The notes under the pieces were generated by a model. The model had not been told where the DNA came from. It was given only the letters and a program-made list of their open reading frames with translations, and made no database searches. A DNA stretch of 64,000 bases, from positions 24,533,883 to 24,597,882 of the forward strand of contig CM035230.1 in NCBI GenBank assembly GCA_020226215.1, written 5' to 3'. Shown here piece by piece: positions 46,601 through 58,995 of the stretch (the stretch's first letter is position 1; every line of letters starts with the position of its first letter). The position numbers and the translations under genes were made by a program. This DNA comes from Sindora glabra (Eukaryota; Streptophyta; Magnoliopsida; Fabales; Fabaceae).

Positions 46601-47987
46601 TTTTATTATATGTATTTATTTAATATTTTATTATTATATAATTAATATCATGTAAGTGTACTTTTATTTTTGAAGTCAATTGATTAATTAAATCTTTATA
46701 TAAAATATATTGTATTATACTGCTAAAGAAAAAAACTAGTACAATGGTAAGGCATGACATTCATCAACTTGGAGATTCAAGTTTGATTTCTAATAAATAT
46801 AATTTGTAATTTGTAAACAGATAGAATTTCAATGATTTATCCTAACTAGATATAAGTTAAAAGGATTAACAGATTTCAGCATATATATAAATAAAATGAT
46901 AGGATAATATCTGATTAAATTGGCTAGATAATCAATTTAATTTAAATATATAAGAATTATTTTAGCTAATTATATTAATTTTTATAATTATTTTATTTTA
47001 TTTTTTACCATGATTTTATTTATGGCAATATGAGTTACTAGTCATGAATGCGCCTTTCTTGTCACGTTTGTACTCATGGCTAAAAGAATTTATTAGTCAC
47101 AACTGAACTCGTGGCAAAAAAAATTATTTATGCCACAGGACCTTTTTTTCCGTGGCAATTTTCTTGCCACGCTTACTTGTGCCACAGGACCATTCAACCA
47201 ATATTTTTATGGCTAAATAGTATAGCCACGAAAATTTTGATCTTGTGCCACAAATTTAATCGTGGTACAAGTGTTAATTTGTTGTAGTGAAAATTTTTTT
47301 AGCATATGTGTATTTTTATTGTTTGTATCTATGTAATATTTTATTATTGTATAATTAGTGCCATGTGAGTGCATTTTTTTTAGGTAAATTCAATTGATCA
47401 ATTAAAACTTTGTATAGAATATATTATGTTATGACACTAAAGAAGCAAACAAGCGAAATGGTAAGGTATGATATTTCTTAACTTGGAGATCCATGTTTAA
47501 TTTCTTGTAAATACAATTTACAATTTTTTAAAAGGCAGATTTTTAATTGTTTACACAAATTTAACATGGGTCAAGAGCATCAATGAATTTTTGAAGATAT
47601 GCAAACTAAATGACAAGATAATACCTAGTTATATGGGCTAGATAAACGATTCAATATGGATATTAAAAATTGTTTTAGCTAGTTATATTAATTTTTTTTG
47701 CCATAATTCTATTTGTGGCAAGATGAGTTATTAGCCACATATATATATATCTTTTTTGCTATATTTGTAATTGTGTTAGAAGGATTTATTAGCCATTGGT
47801 GAATCCATGACACAAAAAAAAAATTATTTATGCCATGAAATCCTTTTTTTTGTGGTAATTTCTTTACCACACTTACTTATGCCATGGGTTTATTTGACTA
47901 ATATTTATGTGGCTAAGCAGTACAATCATGAAAATTTTAATCTTATACCACCATTTTAATTATAGTATAAGTGATAATTTGTTATGG
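46580..47987. repeat. Tandemly duplicated right end of the CACTA element
   Basis: 46580-47289 and 47290-47987 are direct copies. Each runs from 'tttttattatatgtattta/tttttattgtttgtatcta' through 'aatggtaagg(c/t)atga' and 'acttggagat(t/c)ca' to a motif-rich end. The first ends in AATTTGTTGTAGTG and the second in a mutated AATTTGTTATGGTG (47974-47987). Confidence 0.75.
46733..46800 (+). repeat. tRNA-like (SINE-like) segment inside the CACTA end
   Basis: 'CTAGTACAATGGTAAGGCAT' resembles a tRNA D-arm/A-box and 'GTTTGATTTC' a decayed T-arm/B-box (GTTCGATTCC) at about the right spacing. It is duplicated with the surrounding block at 47445-47510. It may be a tRNA-derived insertion, or chance. Confidence 0.3.
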
Positions 47988-48111
47988 TGATATTAAACTC
48001 TATTATATTATTCCTACTTTTTAATAATTAATCATTACATTTAGTTTGCATTAATTCCATAGTTTAATATTAGCTTAATCCTTTAATTATTCAACCACAT
48101 TAAATTTATTT

Positions 48112-48648
48112 TGTTGTAGGATTTAAAATTTTTAATTTCTAAAATCCTATATTTTTTGCTTTGAATTATGGCATGAGACAAGGATGAAATTTATGAACAT
48201 ATTATAATATTATGAGGAATTGCCATAATAAATACTTGGTTCTAAGATATTCATAACTATCCTTTAATAATTCCTTCTTTTTCGTTCTTTAATTTTGTTG
48301 TTTTCCTTTCTAATCCTTGAAACTAAAATCAATAAAATGTGGTTAAAGAGTCACCTTCCCATATCTAAAATCCTTTGTTGTATTTCTTTGTGTGAAAAGA
48401 GTATAAAAATGGTTTCCAAGATGAAGTAGAAAACTGATCATAGGGTTCTAGTAAGGTAAGGACCCTTTTTATAAATTTGAACTAGATTATGGATCCTATT
48501 CATTATAGAATCCATACACACCAAATGAAAATTAGTTTGGGCCTAAGCATCAAACAACCTATTATTTTAAGTTTCACCCAAGGTCCTATTGACATTAATA
48601 TTTCTACTTAATAAATTATGTAGGTCTATAATTAGTGAAATACTAACA
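48112..48648 (-). repeat. 3' LTR (left) of copia element 2
   Basis: Plus strand begins TGTTGTAGGATTTAAA and ends GAAATACTAACA. It aligns along its length with 53472-53992, with indels and many substitutions. Shared phrases include 'attatgaggaattgc', 'aatgaaaattagtttgggcc' and 'cctattattttaagt'. Confidence 0.85.
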
Positions 48649-49169
48649 ATATCCTACTTGAACTAATATAATTTATTAGTAATGGTTATTGACATATTAA
48701 TGACAATCTGAAATAGTATCATTACACCCATAAGTCTAAATTAAGATGATAGACATTCAATAACATAGAATATCATATCCGAGTAGATATTGAGATTTAA
48801 TATATTGAATGCCTACCTCTTAATAACCAACATAATAATTTCAAAATGTGCATTGTAAGATCTACACAACTTTGATATGACTACATATAAATTTCCACAC
48901 AATAGGTCCTAGCATCAATATATAAAGCTCAATGAGAATTAAAATTCTCAACATAGTAATGAGATAGGGTCTAAATATCTCCAATCATATGTCATAACTT
49001 AAGGTGTGCACAATATGTATGGAAACAACATAAATATCTCATTATAAGTATTTTAATTAAACCTTTCTCAAGACAATAATGATCTCACATAAAAAGCTTT
49101 CACTAATCTAGAACATTTAAAGATTTAGGCAATTTTTCATTATTCACATGATCATACTTTATAGTAACT

Positions 49170-50620
49170 TTTAAGCCTTTAGCTAATGGATCTGTAAGTA
49201 TACAATTTATGGAAAAAACAAGTAATATGCTTGTATATCTTCTCTCTCTCTCTCTTTCTTTCTCGCAAACTAATACTTCAAATTGAAGTCCTTCACATGA
49301 GCAAAGATTTTTATTGCCTAAAGAGAAGATTATGATAGCAATATTGTTGCAACATAAAATTTGTTAAGAATAAAAAACTCTAAATATCTTAGTTTCATAA
49401 GCACATTCATAACATGTGACCCACCTTGCCTCTATAACAAAGGTTGCTATAAACAACTACTTAATGTTTTTTTTTACAAAACTCTTTCTAGCATATGTCC
49501 AAACATAAATTCATGATAAACTAAATAGCCAACTAAACTACTCTAAGTAGCTTATACCTATGGGATCTTTTGATCTCCTACAAGTTAGTATGTAAGCATT
49601 TGTACCACTTAAGCACCATACCAATAATAGTCATGTACTATTAACCTAAACACACAACAAACTACCTACGATTGATGCATATGAGACATTTATTATCATT
49701 TATTCTCTTTCAAAATATTAAGCCTAACAAAAAACATTACAACAAACATGAGAGTACATAGATGTGTTAAGTCATTTCCAACATGACTATTGACACAAAC
49801 AAAATGCCTTTAGGACCTATCATAAAAGACCTCAACCTTTATTTATATAAAGGGGCATTTCCAAGCCTTTTATTTTGAGTTTAACTTAATTACATCGTTT
49901 TAACTAATGTATCCATATTATCACTAACTAGTAAAACATCATTGTTGCCTATAATCAAAATTACCAAAATGCTTGTACTTATCATCATATGCTAGCCTGC
50001 ATTGCTCTCCTCAGATTTAACAAAAATTACAATCTCATCAAAATGGAGATACACAATTGTATAGATGAACATTTTTATTTTTTTCCTTACTATTAAGATA
50101 TTTCATGTTGTTTCTATCAAGTCACAAACCTTGAATGCAATTCTAACCTTCATGAAACATAGCTCCCATCAAAATGAGCTACTTTATACTATAAGTGAGT
50201 TTTAAAATATTAAAAGAGGGAAAGTCTTTTATAGTTTATGCTTGCCTTCTAAATGTAGTCCTTTGTTATTAACCTAATCGTAAGTGTACAGTTTCATTAA
50301 GCATCCCTATTAGACTTAAAATCACACTCATTTTTTACCAGCTTATTATTCATAAACAATTCTATTATATTCACTCTTATCATAAGACTGATTCATACTT
50401 TATCACCATAACTAACTATGGAAGTTTAGAAAAACTTTATAGGAAATCTTAAAATAATTTATAATTATTTTGCTCGATTAACTGCATTGGACCATACTGT
50501 GGGAAGATAAGAATGGTTTTGTTAGTTCATGTATATAATGGAGGCACCATACTTTGTTTTTAACTCTCATCTTTTACAACATTTGATAGCTCCCACTATC
50601 TAATAATATCCTTTGAATGG
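49170..50620 (-). pseudogene. Pol remnant of copia element 2 (protease, integrase, RT, RNase H pieces)
   Basis: On the minus strand, from high to low coordinates: protease 'DSGSYQ' (50586-50603); an integrase N-terminal trace 'VNNKGLH' (about 50250); an RT trace 'IIGNNDV' near the usual YVDD-following position (49937-49957); the RT end 'VVGSLLCV' (49651-49672, from VGSLMYAM-like); and the RNase H end 'TDPLAKGLK' (49171-49200). Stops and frame changes are everywhere, and parts of pol are missing or unrecognisable. The region is much shorter than an intact pol, so internal deletions must have occurred. Confidence 0.7.
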
Positions 50621-50859
50621 AATAGTTAAACTAAGGCTTAGAGGTTTTTTAAGTCCTAAGCTTTAACAAGTTTAGGGAAAAACTTAAATCAAAACTTCAA
50701 AATAATTGAATAACACACCAAAATAAACATATAATTAGAACAAATTCTATTCAATAAAATATTCATTAAGATAAATAATAAATAAATAAAAATTAATTCT
50801 TAATGAAAAATAGAATATTTTTTTTTGTGTAAGTTAAATAGAAAATAATCATATCTAAC

Positions 50860-51700
50860 ACTAATGTGTTCCTGTAGGTTTCTTTGATCCTTTCTTCTCA
50901 TTCTTTGCCTAATTCTTGATTTTGAAGTAATCTATTTTCTTATGCCTATACCTGTTGTAGAATCAGTAATTTCCTTTGAGTTGTGCCTTCTTAGGCTTGA
51001 AATGATCATTATTTTATCCTTTCTTCCCATCTTGTGTAGATTTCCCATAATTGTTCTTAAAATGCTGTCTCCCCCTTATTCTGAAGTTGATCTATGAATA
51101 ATAAGGTTGATTGACTGAACCTTTCCTTTTCTTATGTCCTATTCCACTTGGCCAAAAATAGATATCATCTCATTAACCATCCATTCACTCTTTTGTGCAT
51201 TATATGTAGTCTTTAAAACATCAAATTGTGAAGGTAATTAATAGCGCTAGTACTTGCCATATTAGGAAGCAATCTCCTAAATCAACTCCCATGATCTTCA
51301 ACATTGTGAAGTAATTGTTCAATTTTAGAATGTGCTCCCGCAACCTACTAACTCTTTCATGAAATGTCTTTTCCAATAGTGAAAAATAGTGACCTTTTTA
51401 CACTTAATAAAATTTCACAAACTTTTCTACAATATAATCCAAAAATTTTTTAGCTTTATTAGTCTTAAGAATGCACTCCCTAATGTTCAAGTTTATAGTT
51501 TGCTTCATAATTGTCTAATAGACTTTATTCAAATACATCCATTTTTCATGATTCTTCTTTATTTTTGCACTTAAATTCACATCAACCTTGGGTTCTTCTT
51601 CTATAATTTCCTTGTCCAAGTTCACAATTGCTAAGTATGATTAAACAGACTTGGCCCATGCCTTATATTTCATCCCTTGTAGCATTTATACAAAGGCTAA
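50860..51700 (-). pseudogene. Gag remnant of copia element 2 with fully mutated zinc knuckle
   Basis: Minus-strand frames carry 'KYKAWAKSV', 'LEKTFHERVSRLREHILKL', 'NYFTMLKIMGVDLGD' and 'MVNEMISIFGQVE', an order typical of UBN2 gag. Near 50945-50990 the expected CCHC knuckle reads Y-stop-FY-NRYR-H-KKID-Y, in line with C-W-x-C-xxxG-H-xxxx-C. All three cysteines have become Tyr, Gly has become Arg and Trp has become a stop, each by a single G-to-A change. The gene is dead. Confidence 0.75.
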
Positions 51701-51749
51701 TTGCATATGTAATAAAGCTAAGGAAAAATGTATCAAACCATTAATACAT

Positions 51750-53459
51750 GTAAATACTTTAATTATGTTCACATTTTCCTCTTAATTATGCAATTTTATA
51801 CAATATTATATTTTAAGATTTAATATTGAAAGATATTTAAGACCTTACAATATAATATAAAAGCCAAACATTACATTTCTAAAACTTGACATTGAAAGGG
51901 TATTTAAAAATTATAGGAACATAATATCTAACTCTATGCTTGTATTATCACCAGATAACTATACCAATAGTATAATATTGAAGAATATTTAATAATATTA
52001 ATATAGCCTCTTCCTTATAAATATCAAAAACAATTTTTCTTTTCAAAGTTTTGACCAAAATTTTATGCAACTAGTCCTACAAAGGCAAGTACATAATTAC
52101 ATAAAATTTACATGACATAATATGAATATATAGTAATTCTTGCATAATGAAATAATATTCCAAAAAATTATTACATTATACAATTAATATCCAAAAATTG
52201 TTACAAAATTATTGAAAATAGCTAGTATTATAGAAATAACATAAGAAAAATGTGGATTTAAAATAAGCCCATTTACACACCTAGATAAAATGGGCAAAAA
52301 TAATTAAAAAATTTTTAATTCCAAAAAATGCTTACGCCAGCATTGCCATCGGCAAGGCGGTGTGAGGCTCCCATGCACCAATAGCGTGAGTGGGCTTGGC
52401 GCATGTGTGCAACAGGTCACCTTCTTGAGCCAGCTTGTTGGTTTTAGTGTCTGATCTGGTTTGTACCTGATAGTTGACTCAACCTTGTTTTATGTTATTT
52501 TCGCCCTTTTTGTTATAGTTTTTTGCCCAGAATCAATCCTTGCTTCAAATTTCTACTGATCCAATGATCACATCTGCCAAAAATACATCAAAATTCAATT
52601 TTCAAATTTTAAAAAAATTTGATAGCACCAGTCATGATTTTCTCCGGGAATTTCCACATGTTTAACCTTCAAAACCATCTCAGATCTTCCTAAAATCTCA
52701 TTTTAAATTATCTCAGTTGATATTTAAACAAAAAAATGTGTTGTTTTTCATTTTCAAAATTTCAAAAATTCCCTCAAAATTGGTTTCATTGTTCCATAAT
52801 TCAAGGAACAACATGCTATTTTTCTGGGCTCAAAATGGTTCTATTATCAAGTTTTGTTTTACTTGCAGTTACTCTGCGCTAAAAGATTCGAATTTAATGT
52901 TTTATGCAGTTCCAAAACCGAGCATGTTCTTAACATCTATTTTTCTGGAAACTGGAATCCTATACGCAGAAACTTACCCGGCATTCATATGCACCCATAT
53001 TCATAGCACATCACCCATGTATTTCATGCAGAAGCTAGCAAATATATTAAATGGGAGAATTAAAAAAGCACAACCAAAACGTAAAAATATGCTTTATAAC
53101 CCAAACAAACATACATGCTGGATGAACCAATAGTAAACTTGGTCGTGGATGCATAAATGCATGCGTGGGGAAACCAACAATCAAGTATACAGAAGCTAAA
53201 ACATATCAGTTCATGACATGTATGGTTCCCAGTTGCACCAAAAATATGAAACTCAGACATATTCACTAAAATTTATGGAGTGTAAAATTATATCATTCAT
53301 TCATGTAGGAGAGTATATTAATAATGCCAATTTCATGGAGTACTATACTCACCAAAAACCCAGTCATGCATCAAAAACAGAATTTGGTAGGGAGAAGAAA
53401 TAATACACTCCACACAAAATTTCACCAAAATTCAACCATAACTAGAAAACCAAACCCTA
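51750..53459 (-). other. Leader region of copia element 2
   Basis: Non-coding on the minus strand between primer site and gag. It includes a GC-richer stretch at 52330-52500 (GCTTACGCCAGCATTGCCAT onward). The open frame on the plus strand at 52717-53133 (138 codons) is antisense to the leader, has no recognised domain and is probably fortuitous. Confidence 0.6.
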
Positions 53460-53471
53460 GCTTTGATTCCA
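53460..53471 (-). promoter_or_regulatory. Decayed primer-binding site of copia element 2
   Basis: Plus strand GCTTTGATTCCA, minus strand TGGAATCAAAGC. It differs at two bases from TGGTATCAGAGC and lies immediately next to the right LTR. Confidence 0.75.
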
Positions 53472-53992
53472 ATTGCAAGATTTATATGTTTTAATTTTTA
53501 AAATCTCATGTCTTGATTTTGTATTAGAGGATAAGACAAGGATTAAATTTATGAATACATTATGATATTATGAGGAATTGCTATAATAAATACCTGGTTC
53601 TGAGATGTTCATAATTGCAACTTAATAATCGTGTCTTCTTTATTCTTCAATTGTGTTTTTTCCCTTCTAATCCTTAAGACCAAAATCAAGAAAATGTGTT
53701 TAAGGAGTTCTCCTCCTTTAGTTGTATTCCTCTTTGTGGAGAGAATGTAAAAATAGTTTCCTCAATAGAGCAAAAAACTAATCATTAGGTTTTAGTAAAG
53801 TACATACTTCTTTTATAAATTAGAACTAAATTATAAATCTTATCTATTATAAAATCCATATCCACTAAATGAAAATTAGTTTGGGCCTAAGTACCAAATG
53901 GCCTATTATTTTAAGTGCCACCCAAGGCTCTATTGATATTAATATTTCTACTTTATCAATTATGTAGGTCCACAATTAATAAAATACTAACA
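53472..53992 (-). repeat. 5' LTR (right) of copia element 2
   Basis: Aligns with 48112-48648 (see that entry). The outer end in minus orientation is TGTTAGTATTTTATTAATTG. The inner end has lost the canonical CA dinucleotide. Confidence 0.82.
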
Positions 53993-53997
53993 TAATT

Positions 53998-55110
53998 TTT
54001 CATGATCCGGATTATATGAGATCAGAAAAATATACAAGAAAGAACGTCAGATGAAAAGAAAATATGTGTAGTTTTTTATTCCAAATATGCTAGGGTAGGC
54101 GCTTTAAAATTTAAATTGTTGCATATTTTTTATTTTAACTTTTCACAGAGTTGATAATCTTATAATTAACCTTCATTTTATAAAAATTTGTAAATTGGAC
54201 GAATTTTGTTTTTACGTCATAAAAGGCCTAGAGGAAAAATAAACCAATTTTGCATTGAGTCCCAGGAATGCATAGTTTTTTTTTGGCATACCTTTAATTC
54301 TAGTAATGTTTAAGAATAAATTTTTCCTCGTTTTTTATACTTTATTTTGATGAATAATAATTTTCAAAATTGGTTTCTCTCAATTTAGTTTGTCTATAAG
54401 ATCTCACTATAAATTTTAATGGAATTCTAAATTTCAAAAGATTAGAGATTAATTTTGCTAAAAAAATGGTTTATATATTGAAAGTAAATCCGAAATTGGA
54501 TGTCACTTTTGATACATATGACATTTTTGTATAAGAAAACATGGCTATCGCGTGTAAGTGTGAAATCAAAATTGTATAGCATTTTCACCCAGCAATGTTT
54601 TTTTTTTGCTTTTACGCATGATTTTATTTATATATGAAAAAAAATAGATGGTACATATGTTTTTACACGGCACAGCTATGTTTTTTCACACAACAACAAT
54701 ATTATATGCATAAAATCTAGGATTCAAAATTAGGTTTTAAATATTAATCAATGACTATCATTAAATATGTGATAATAGAACAAATTTATAAAATTTAATC
54801 TTTTAGAACTCAATTTCGAATACCATTTTCAGTACTTATAATATTTTTATTTTTTAAAGGTCTTGTCAGTGGAAGCTGGTGGCTAGAAATTCTAGCGAAA
54901 TAACTACCCCTCAAATATTTTGATACTTTTGAAAATGCAAAGAAATTTTCATAAGTCAATATATTTACGCCGTCTTCTCTTGTTTTCATATTTGTGACAA
55001 CTGTTTTTTTTTTTTTTTTTACTTTTTCTTCTTGCTAATTTAAATGAAGATGGCTCGTCATTCACAATAAAGAGTCTTTATTTCCTTTCATTACATACAT
55101 TTGTATTTGC
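53998..55110. repeat. Non-coding repeat unit, copy right of copia element 2
   Basis: 54000-54290 matches 31010-31300, 54295-54450 matches 40010-40170, and 54640-55110 matches 41230-41710. Together they form one block that is split at the paralogous place by copia element 1. No gene. Confidence 0.6.
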
Positions 55111-55119
55111 TTTCCACGA

Positions 55120-58100
55120 GGTGTGTTTGTTTTGAAAAAAATAAAATAAAATTTTATAAAAAATATTTTCTTAAACATTTTTAAAAATGAATTTTTTTCT
55201 TATTTGGATATCGTGAGAGAAAAAAGCTTTCTCTTATTTGGTGTTTAAAGTATTCTCTTTTATTGAAAAATATTATTATACATAAAAATTTCACTTTTTC
55301 TAAAGTCAATCTAAATAATAATTATATTATTATTAGAATATTTTCAAAATAAAAATCAACAAATCTTTAAAAGAAAAAAAAATTAGAAACTATATATATT
55401 TTGTACTATAGTCAATACAATATTCAAAAAATAATGTTTAAATCCTTCTTTTTCCACCTTCGGTATTTCTTTGTAAAATCTAATCCTAATCATCCATTTT
55501 AACTTTATTATTTCTATGACGTCCAAGGGTTACTTACGTTTTCTTTTTCTAAAGAAAGGAAATATCATTACTCGTAAGCAATTTAATTTGTAAATGATGC
55601 CAACAGGATGGATTGGCAGAGATTCCTCGTTTATATATGTGATAATTATTGTTTCATTCAAATTTTTATTATTTTAAAATATTAAGATGTTAAAAATATT
55701 TTATTTATTAAGCAGTAAATATGGAAAATGTGATGCAAACAATATTATATATATATTGAAAAAAAGTTATTTTCTTTCATTACAATTGCACTAAATATTA
55801 TAATTTTTTAATTAAGTTATACATATGTAATATATTTTCTTTTATTTTTATTTAAATAAATTAAATTTTAGTACAAAAAATGTCTTATATTTTTCTTTTA
55901 TCTGTAGCTTCGCTAAAATGCATTCACGGTGGACTCACGACCGCCTTGTTGAAGCTGTCCACAGCAATTCCATTTTGTTTTTCAAATTAGTTCATTACGT
56001 TTACAACTATCTATTTCCGAATGACGTGTATTTTCATGAATTTATATATTTGGTTGGAAGAGGATAGTATATTTACACCCTTTTATTTTTCTTATTCTTG
56101 TGAGATAATAACCCTTAAAATATTTTTATCTTTTTGAGAACATAAAGAAAATTTCGTGTGGTTGTTTCATTTCCTACAAGTCAATATATTTACACCCTTC
56201 TATTTTTCTTATACTTTCCATCTTGCTAGTTAAATTGAAGTTGCCTGCCATTCAAATAAAAGTTCTTTATTTCCTTTCAATACACACTTTTGTATTTGCT
56301 TTCCACAAAGCTATAATTACTTTTTTTTTTTTTTTCCCTTTAATGGAAGGAATGGTTAAGCTATCAGATGTACATATACAAAGATCAAAAATCAAACTCA
56401 GGATACAATAGAAAGTATAGAATCTTTAAGACACATTGGATATCACTTGAACCAAATATAATTATTTTTGCTTTTAACACAAGTTGACGCTCAATTTCGC
56501 AGTTTTTACCAATTGTTCTTGGAATGAACTGTAATGCACCTGAATTCATGCAGGCTAACAGTTGAGATTTATCCAATTTGAAAATTTTATAATAATTATT
56601 TTTTAAAATTGATCTCTAATTTACATTTTATTTATAGATCAAATAATATAAATTTACAACAACTTAAAAGTGCTGCACTGCAGAAAATCTTCTGATGTTG
56701 ATTTTTCTCGTGCAGTTTTTGGTTTTCTAGAATGTATTAGTAGAGGATTACAATTCACTTGATGTTGAGGCATCCACTTGCATTATGGCCATCATGTCAT
56801 GGCCTGAAGCAATATTTTTTAAGCATTGAAGTAAAAATATAAAAATTATTTATTGAAGTCTTCATAAAAAACGTGAATTCAAGTGTAAAATATTATGCCT
56901 TTTTTTTCCCTCTCCCCGCAATGACCCTGCAAGAAATTGTTTGTTTCATATATTGTTTATCATCTTCAATGATTACTTATAGGTTTAATAATATTTTTAG
57001 ATTCTTTAGAGATGTTATTTGTACTTTTGTGATCTTTTAATAATAAACTGTAAATAATAATTCCGATTAAACCAAAAGTTACTATAAGATGTTGATTTGT
57101 CCTTTCAAAATCTTTCAATTATAATACTTCTTAAAATAACATTTTAATAAGAATTATTAGAAAAATAAATATTAAAATTTATATTCATATTACTTGCACT
57201 TTTCTTCCATACTTTCCTCATCGTGTTTGTTTCAATTGTAGCAACAAAAACTCTTATTTTTCCCCTTATTTGTTGTGAACTTTTAATTGAATTTGTATTA
57301 ATTTGATAAAAATTTAATCCTTCAATTTTTTAGTCTGAATTAAGTCCTTATAGTACTTTATTATTTAATTCGCATGATATGAAAGATCAGGCAAAAGTAC
57401 AAGGAAGGAACCCCCTCTCCAATAGAATATATATGAAGTATTTTTCTTGAATATGCTTGGGCATGAGGGTGGAAATAAATCATAGTTTATGAGTCACCTT
57501 TAATTTGCTGCATTAAATGTTTGGTTTGGCTTATTTATTGAATAAAATAAATCAGGCATGAGTCAATATATTGGCCATTTATTAAATAAGTTAAGTCAAT
57601 TTAATTTTAGGCTGAACTAAAGTCAACTTATTTAATTAATATATTACCATAATTCGATCCTCTTAAATTAATTAATTTAATGGCATTACAGGTACAAATC
57701 TTTTATCATTGTGCCTTCTTGTTCATATTTAACTCAATTATTAATCTTCTCAAAGTTTTAAAGTTTATGAATGATGAATTTATATTGTTATATTATTTAA
57801 TATTTTTTATTTTAAATAAAATGATTATAGTTTGTTGTATTAAATTATTAAAAATTTTAGTTAATATATTATTAATATAATAAAATTATTATTCTATTAT
57901 AAATCTATCAATGACTTGTTTAGATTTTAATAATTAAATTTAAATAGAAAAATAAATTAAACCAAACTTTTTAAAATTTTATAAAAAGGGTTATGACAGA
58001 CTAAAAATTTGGATTACAAATAGCCCACAACTAACCCCGGACAAAAAAAAATTAAAACTTAGCTTATTATGTAGATTGTTGGGCAGGCACTTTAGATTGA

Positions 58101-58745
58101 TGTAATCTTTTTTCTCTTGATGATCTTGCAAAATTGGTGGAGCCGGGCAGATTAGCTGTAATACACTAGTTTCTTCTTTAAAAGAGGTCTAATCTGAAAA
58201 TTCTAGAGTGCGTAGCTAACAATCCTTTTTCTCTTCGGACTTGTTTATACCAATTTTCTTTCTTTCTTTCTCTGTTCTTTTCTCTTACTCTTGAGGTCTA
58301 ATCTGAAAATTTTGTTTGTGTTAATTATAAAATATCTCTTTCAATTTGAAAGTGGTTAACTTGTAAATTGAACTTTTAAATTATAAAAAAATTTCAATTA
58401 ACACTCATTATTTATTTAATTAATTATTTTGTTGAATTATGTAATTTTTTATTAATTTATTAAACAAGAAACAAAATATTATCATATGTTATTTTATTAT
58501 GTCATTTTAATATAATTCTGTTACTCATTTTCAGATATTTAATTAAAATTAAAATTATATATATAATTTAATTTTTATTAATTATATAATATAAAAAATG
58601 CACACAAAAGCCAATATTCAATAATATTGTAATTCTTGTTTAGAAACTTCTTGAAAAATAATGCAATTTAATAAAATGATTGATTAAATAATGCAATTTA
58701 ATATTGCTAAACGGTTTGATTCATATGCTTGACACTAATAAATGA
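55120..58745. repeat. Segmental duplication, copy 2 (partner 24971-29300)
   Basis: Collinear with 24971-29300. It is shorter mainly because it lacks the insertion at 28.2-28.5 kb and some AT-rich stretches. It is followed directly by module C (58800) and the second TNL remnant, showing that the segment belongs to the 5' flank of a TNL unit. Confidence 0.8.
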
Positions 58746-58799
58746 ATAACAATATTGACAAGCAACTTTTGTTCATTTAAAAAATTCTCTTAAAAAAAG

Positions 58800-58995
58800 C
58801 TAACATGGAGCAAATCGTGAGTTCTCCAATAATGCATTTTAGAAAAGCATAAGTTGCCGGACGAGGCACGGGAAAAATCAGCACTATTAAGAAAAATGGT
58901 GAGAAGCTAAGTGTCAGCTCGCCGGAAAAGCTATTATATCTTCGTGGAAAGTAAATGTGGAAGTATTGGATTCCATTTGTGAATTGGCGGGCCAG
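58800..58995. repeat. Module C, copy 3
   Basis: See 9800-10060. Here it lies between the segmental duplication and the TNL remnant. 'AGCACTATTAAGAAAAATGG', 'cttcgtggaaagtaaatg' and 'ccatttgtgaattggcggg' are its clearest phrases. No conserved frame. Confidence 0.45.

Larger units (their letters stand above)
42730..47289. mobile_element. Non-autonomous CACTA-type DNA transposon
   Basis: The ends are perfect 14-bp inverted repeats, CACTACAACAAATT (42730-42743) and AATTTGTTGTAGTG (47276-47289), the hallmark of CACTA (En/Spm) elements. Many degenerate subterminal words (TTGTGCCA, TTGTGGCA, GCCACGAAAA) lie at 42740-43080, 44460-45000 and 47020-47275, as expected of transposase-binding sites. The flanking trinucleotides are ATA and AAA, an imperfect 3-bp duplication. 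There is no transposase or TPase-like ORF. Internally the element is duplicated: 43240-44470 matches 45770-46600. Confidence 0.8.
48112..53992 (-). mobile_element. Old Ty1/copia LTR retrotransposon, minus strand
   Basis: About 5.9 kb. Direct repeats of about 520-540 bp (48112-48648 and about 53472-53992) are the LTRs. Next to the right LTR is a decayed tRNA-iMet primer site. Next to the left LTR is a decayed polypurine tract: the minus strand reads AAGTAGGATAT before TGTTAG, where AAGTGGGAGAT is usual. Between them, the minus strand carries recognisable but stop-riddled gag, protease, integrase, RT and RNase H pieces in copia order. The flanks TATTT (48107-48111) and TAATT (53993-53997) are probably a one-mismatch target duplication. 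It is clearly older than copia element 1. Confidence 0.85.

Noticed and set aside
52717..53133. 138-codon plus-strand ORF
   Set aside because: It lies antisense in the leader of copia element 2, has no recognisable domain, and is within the length expected by chance in a low-stop patch.
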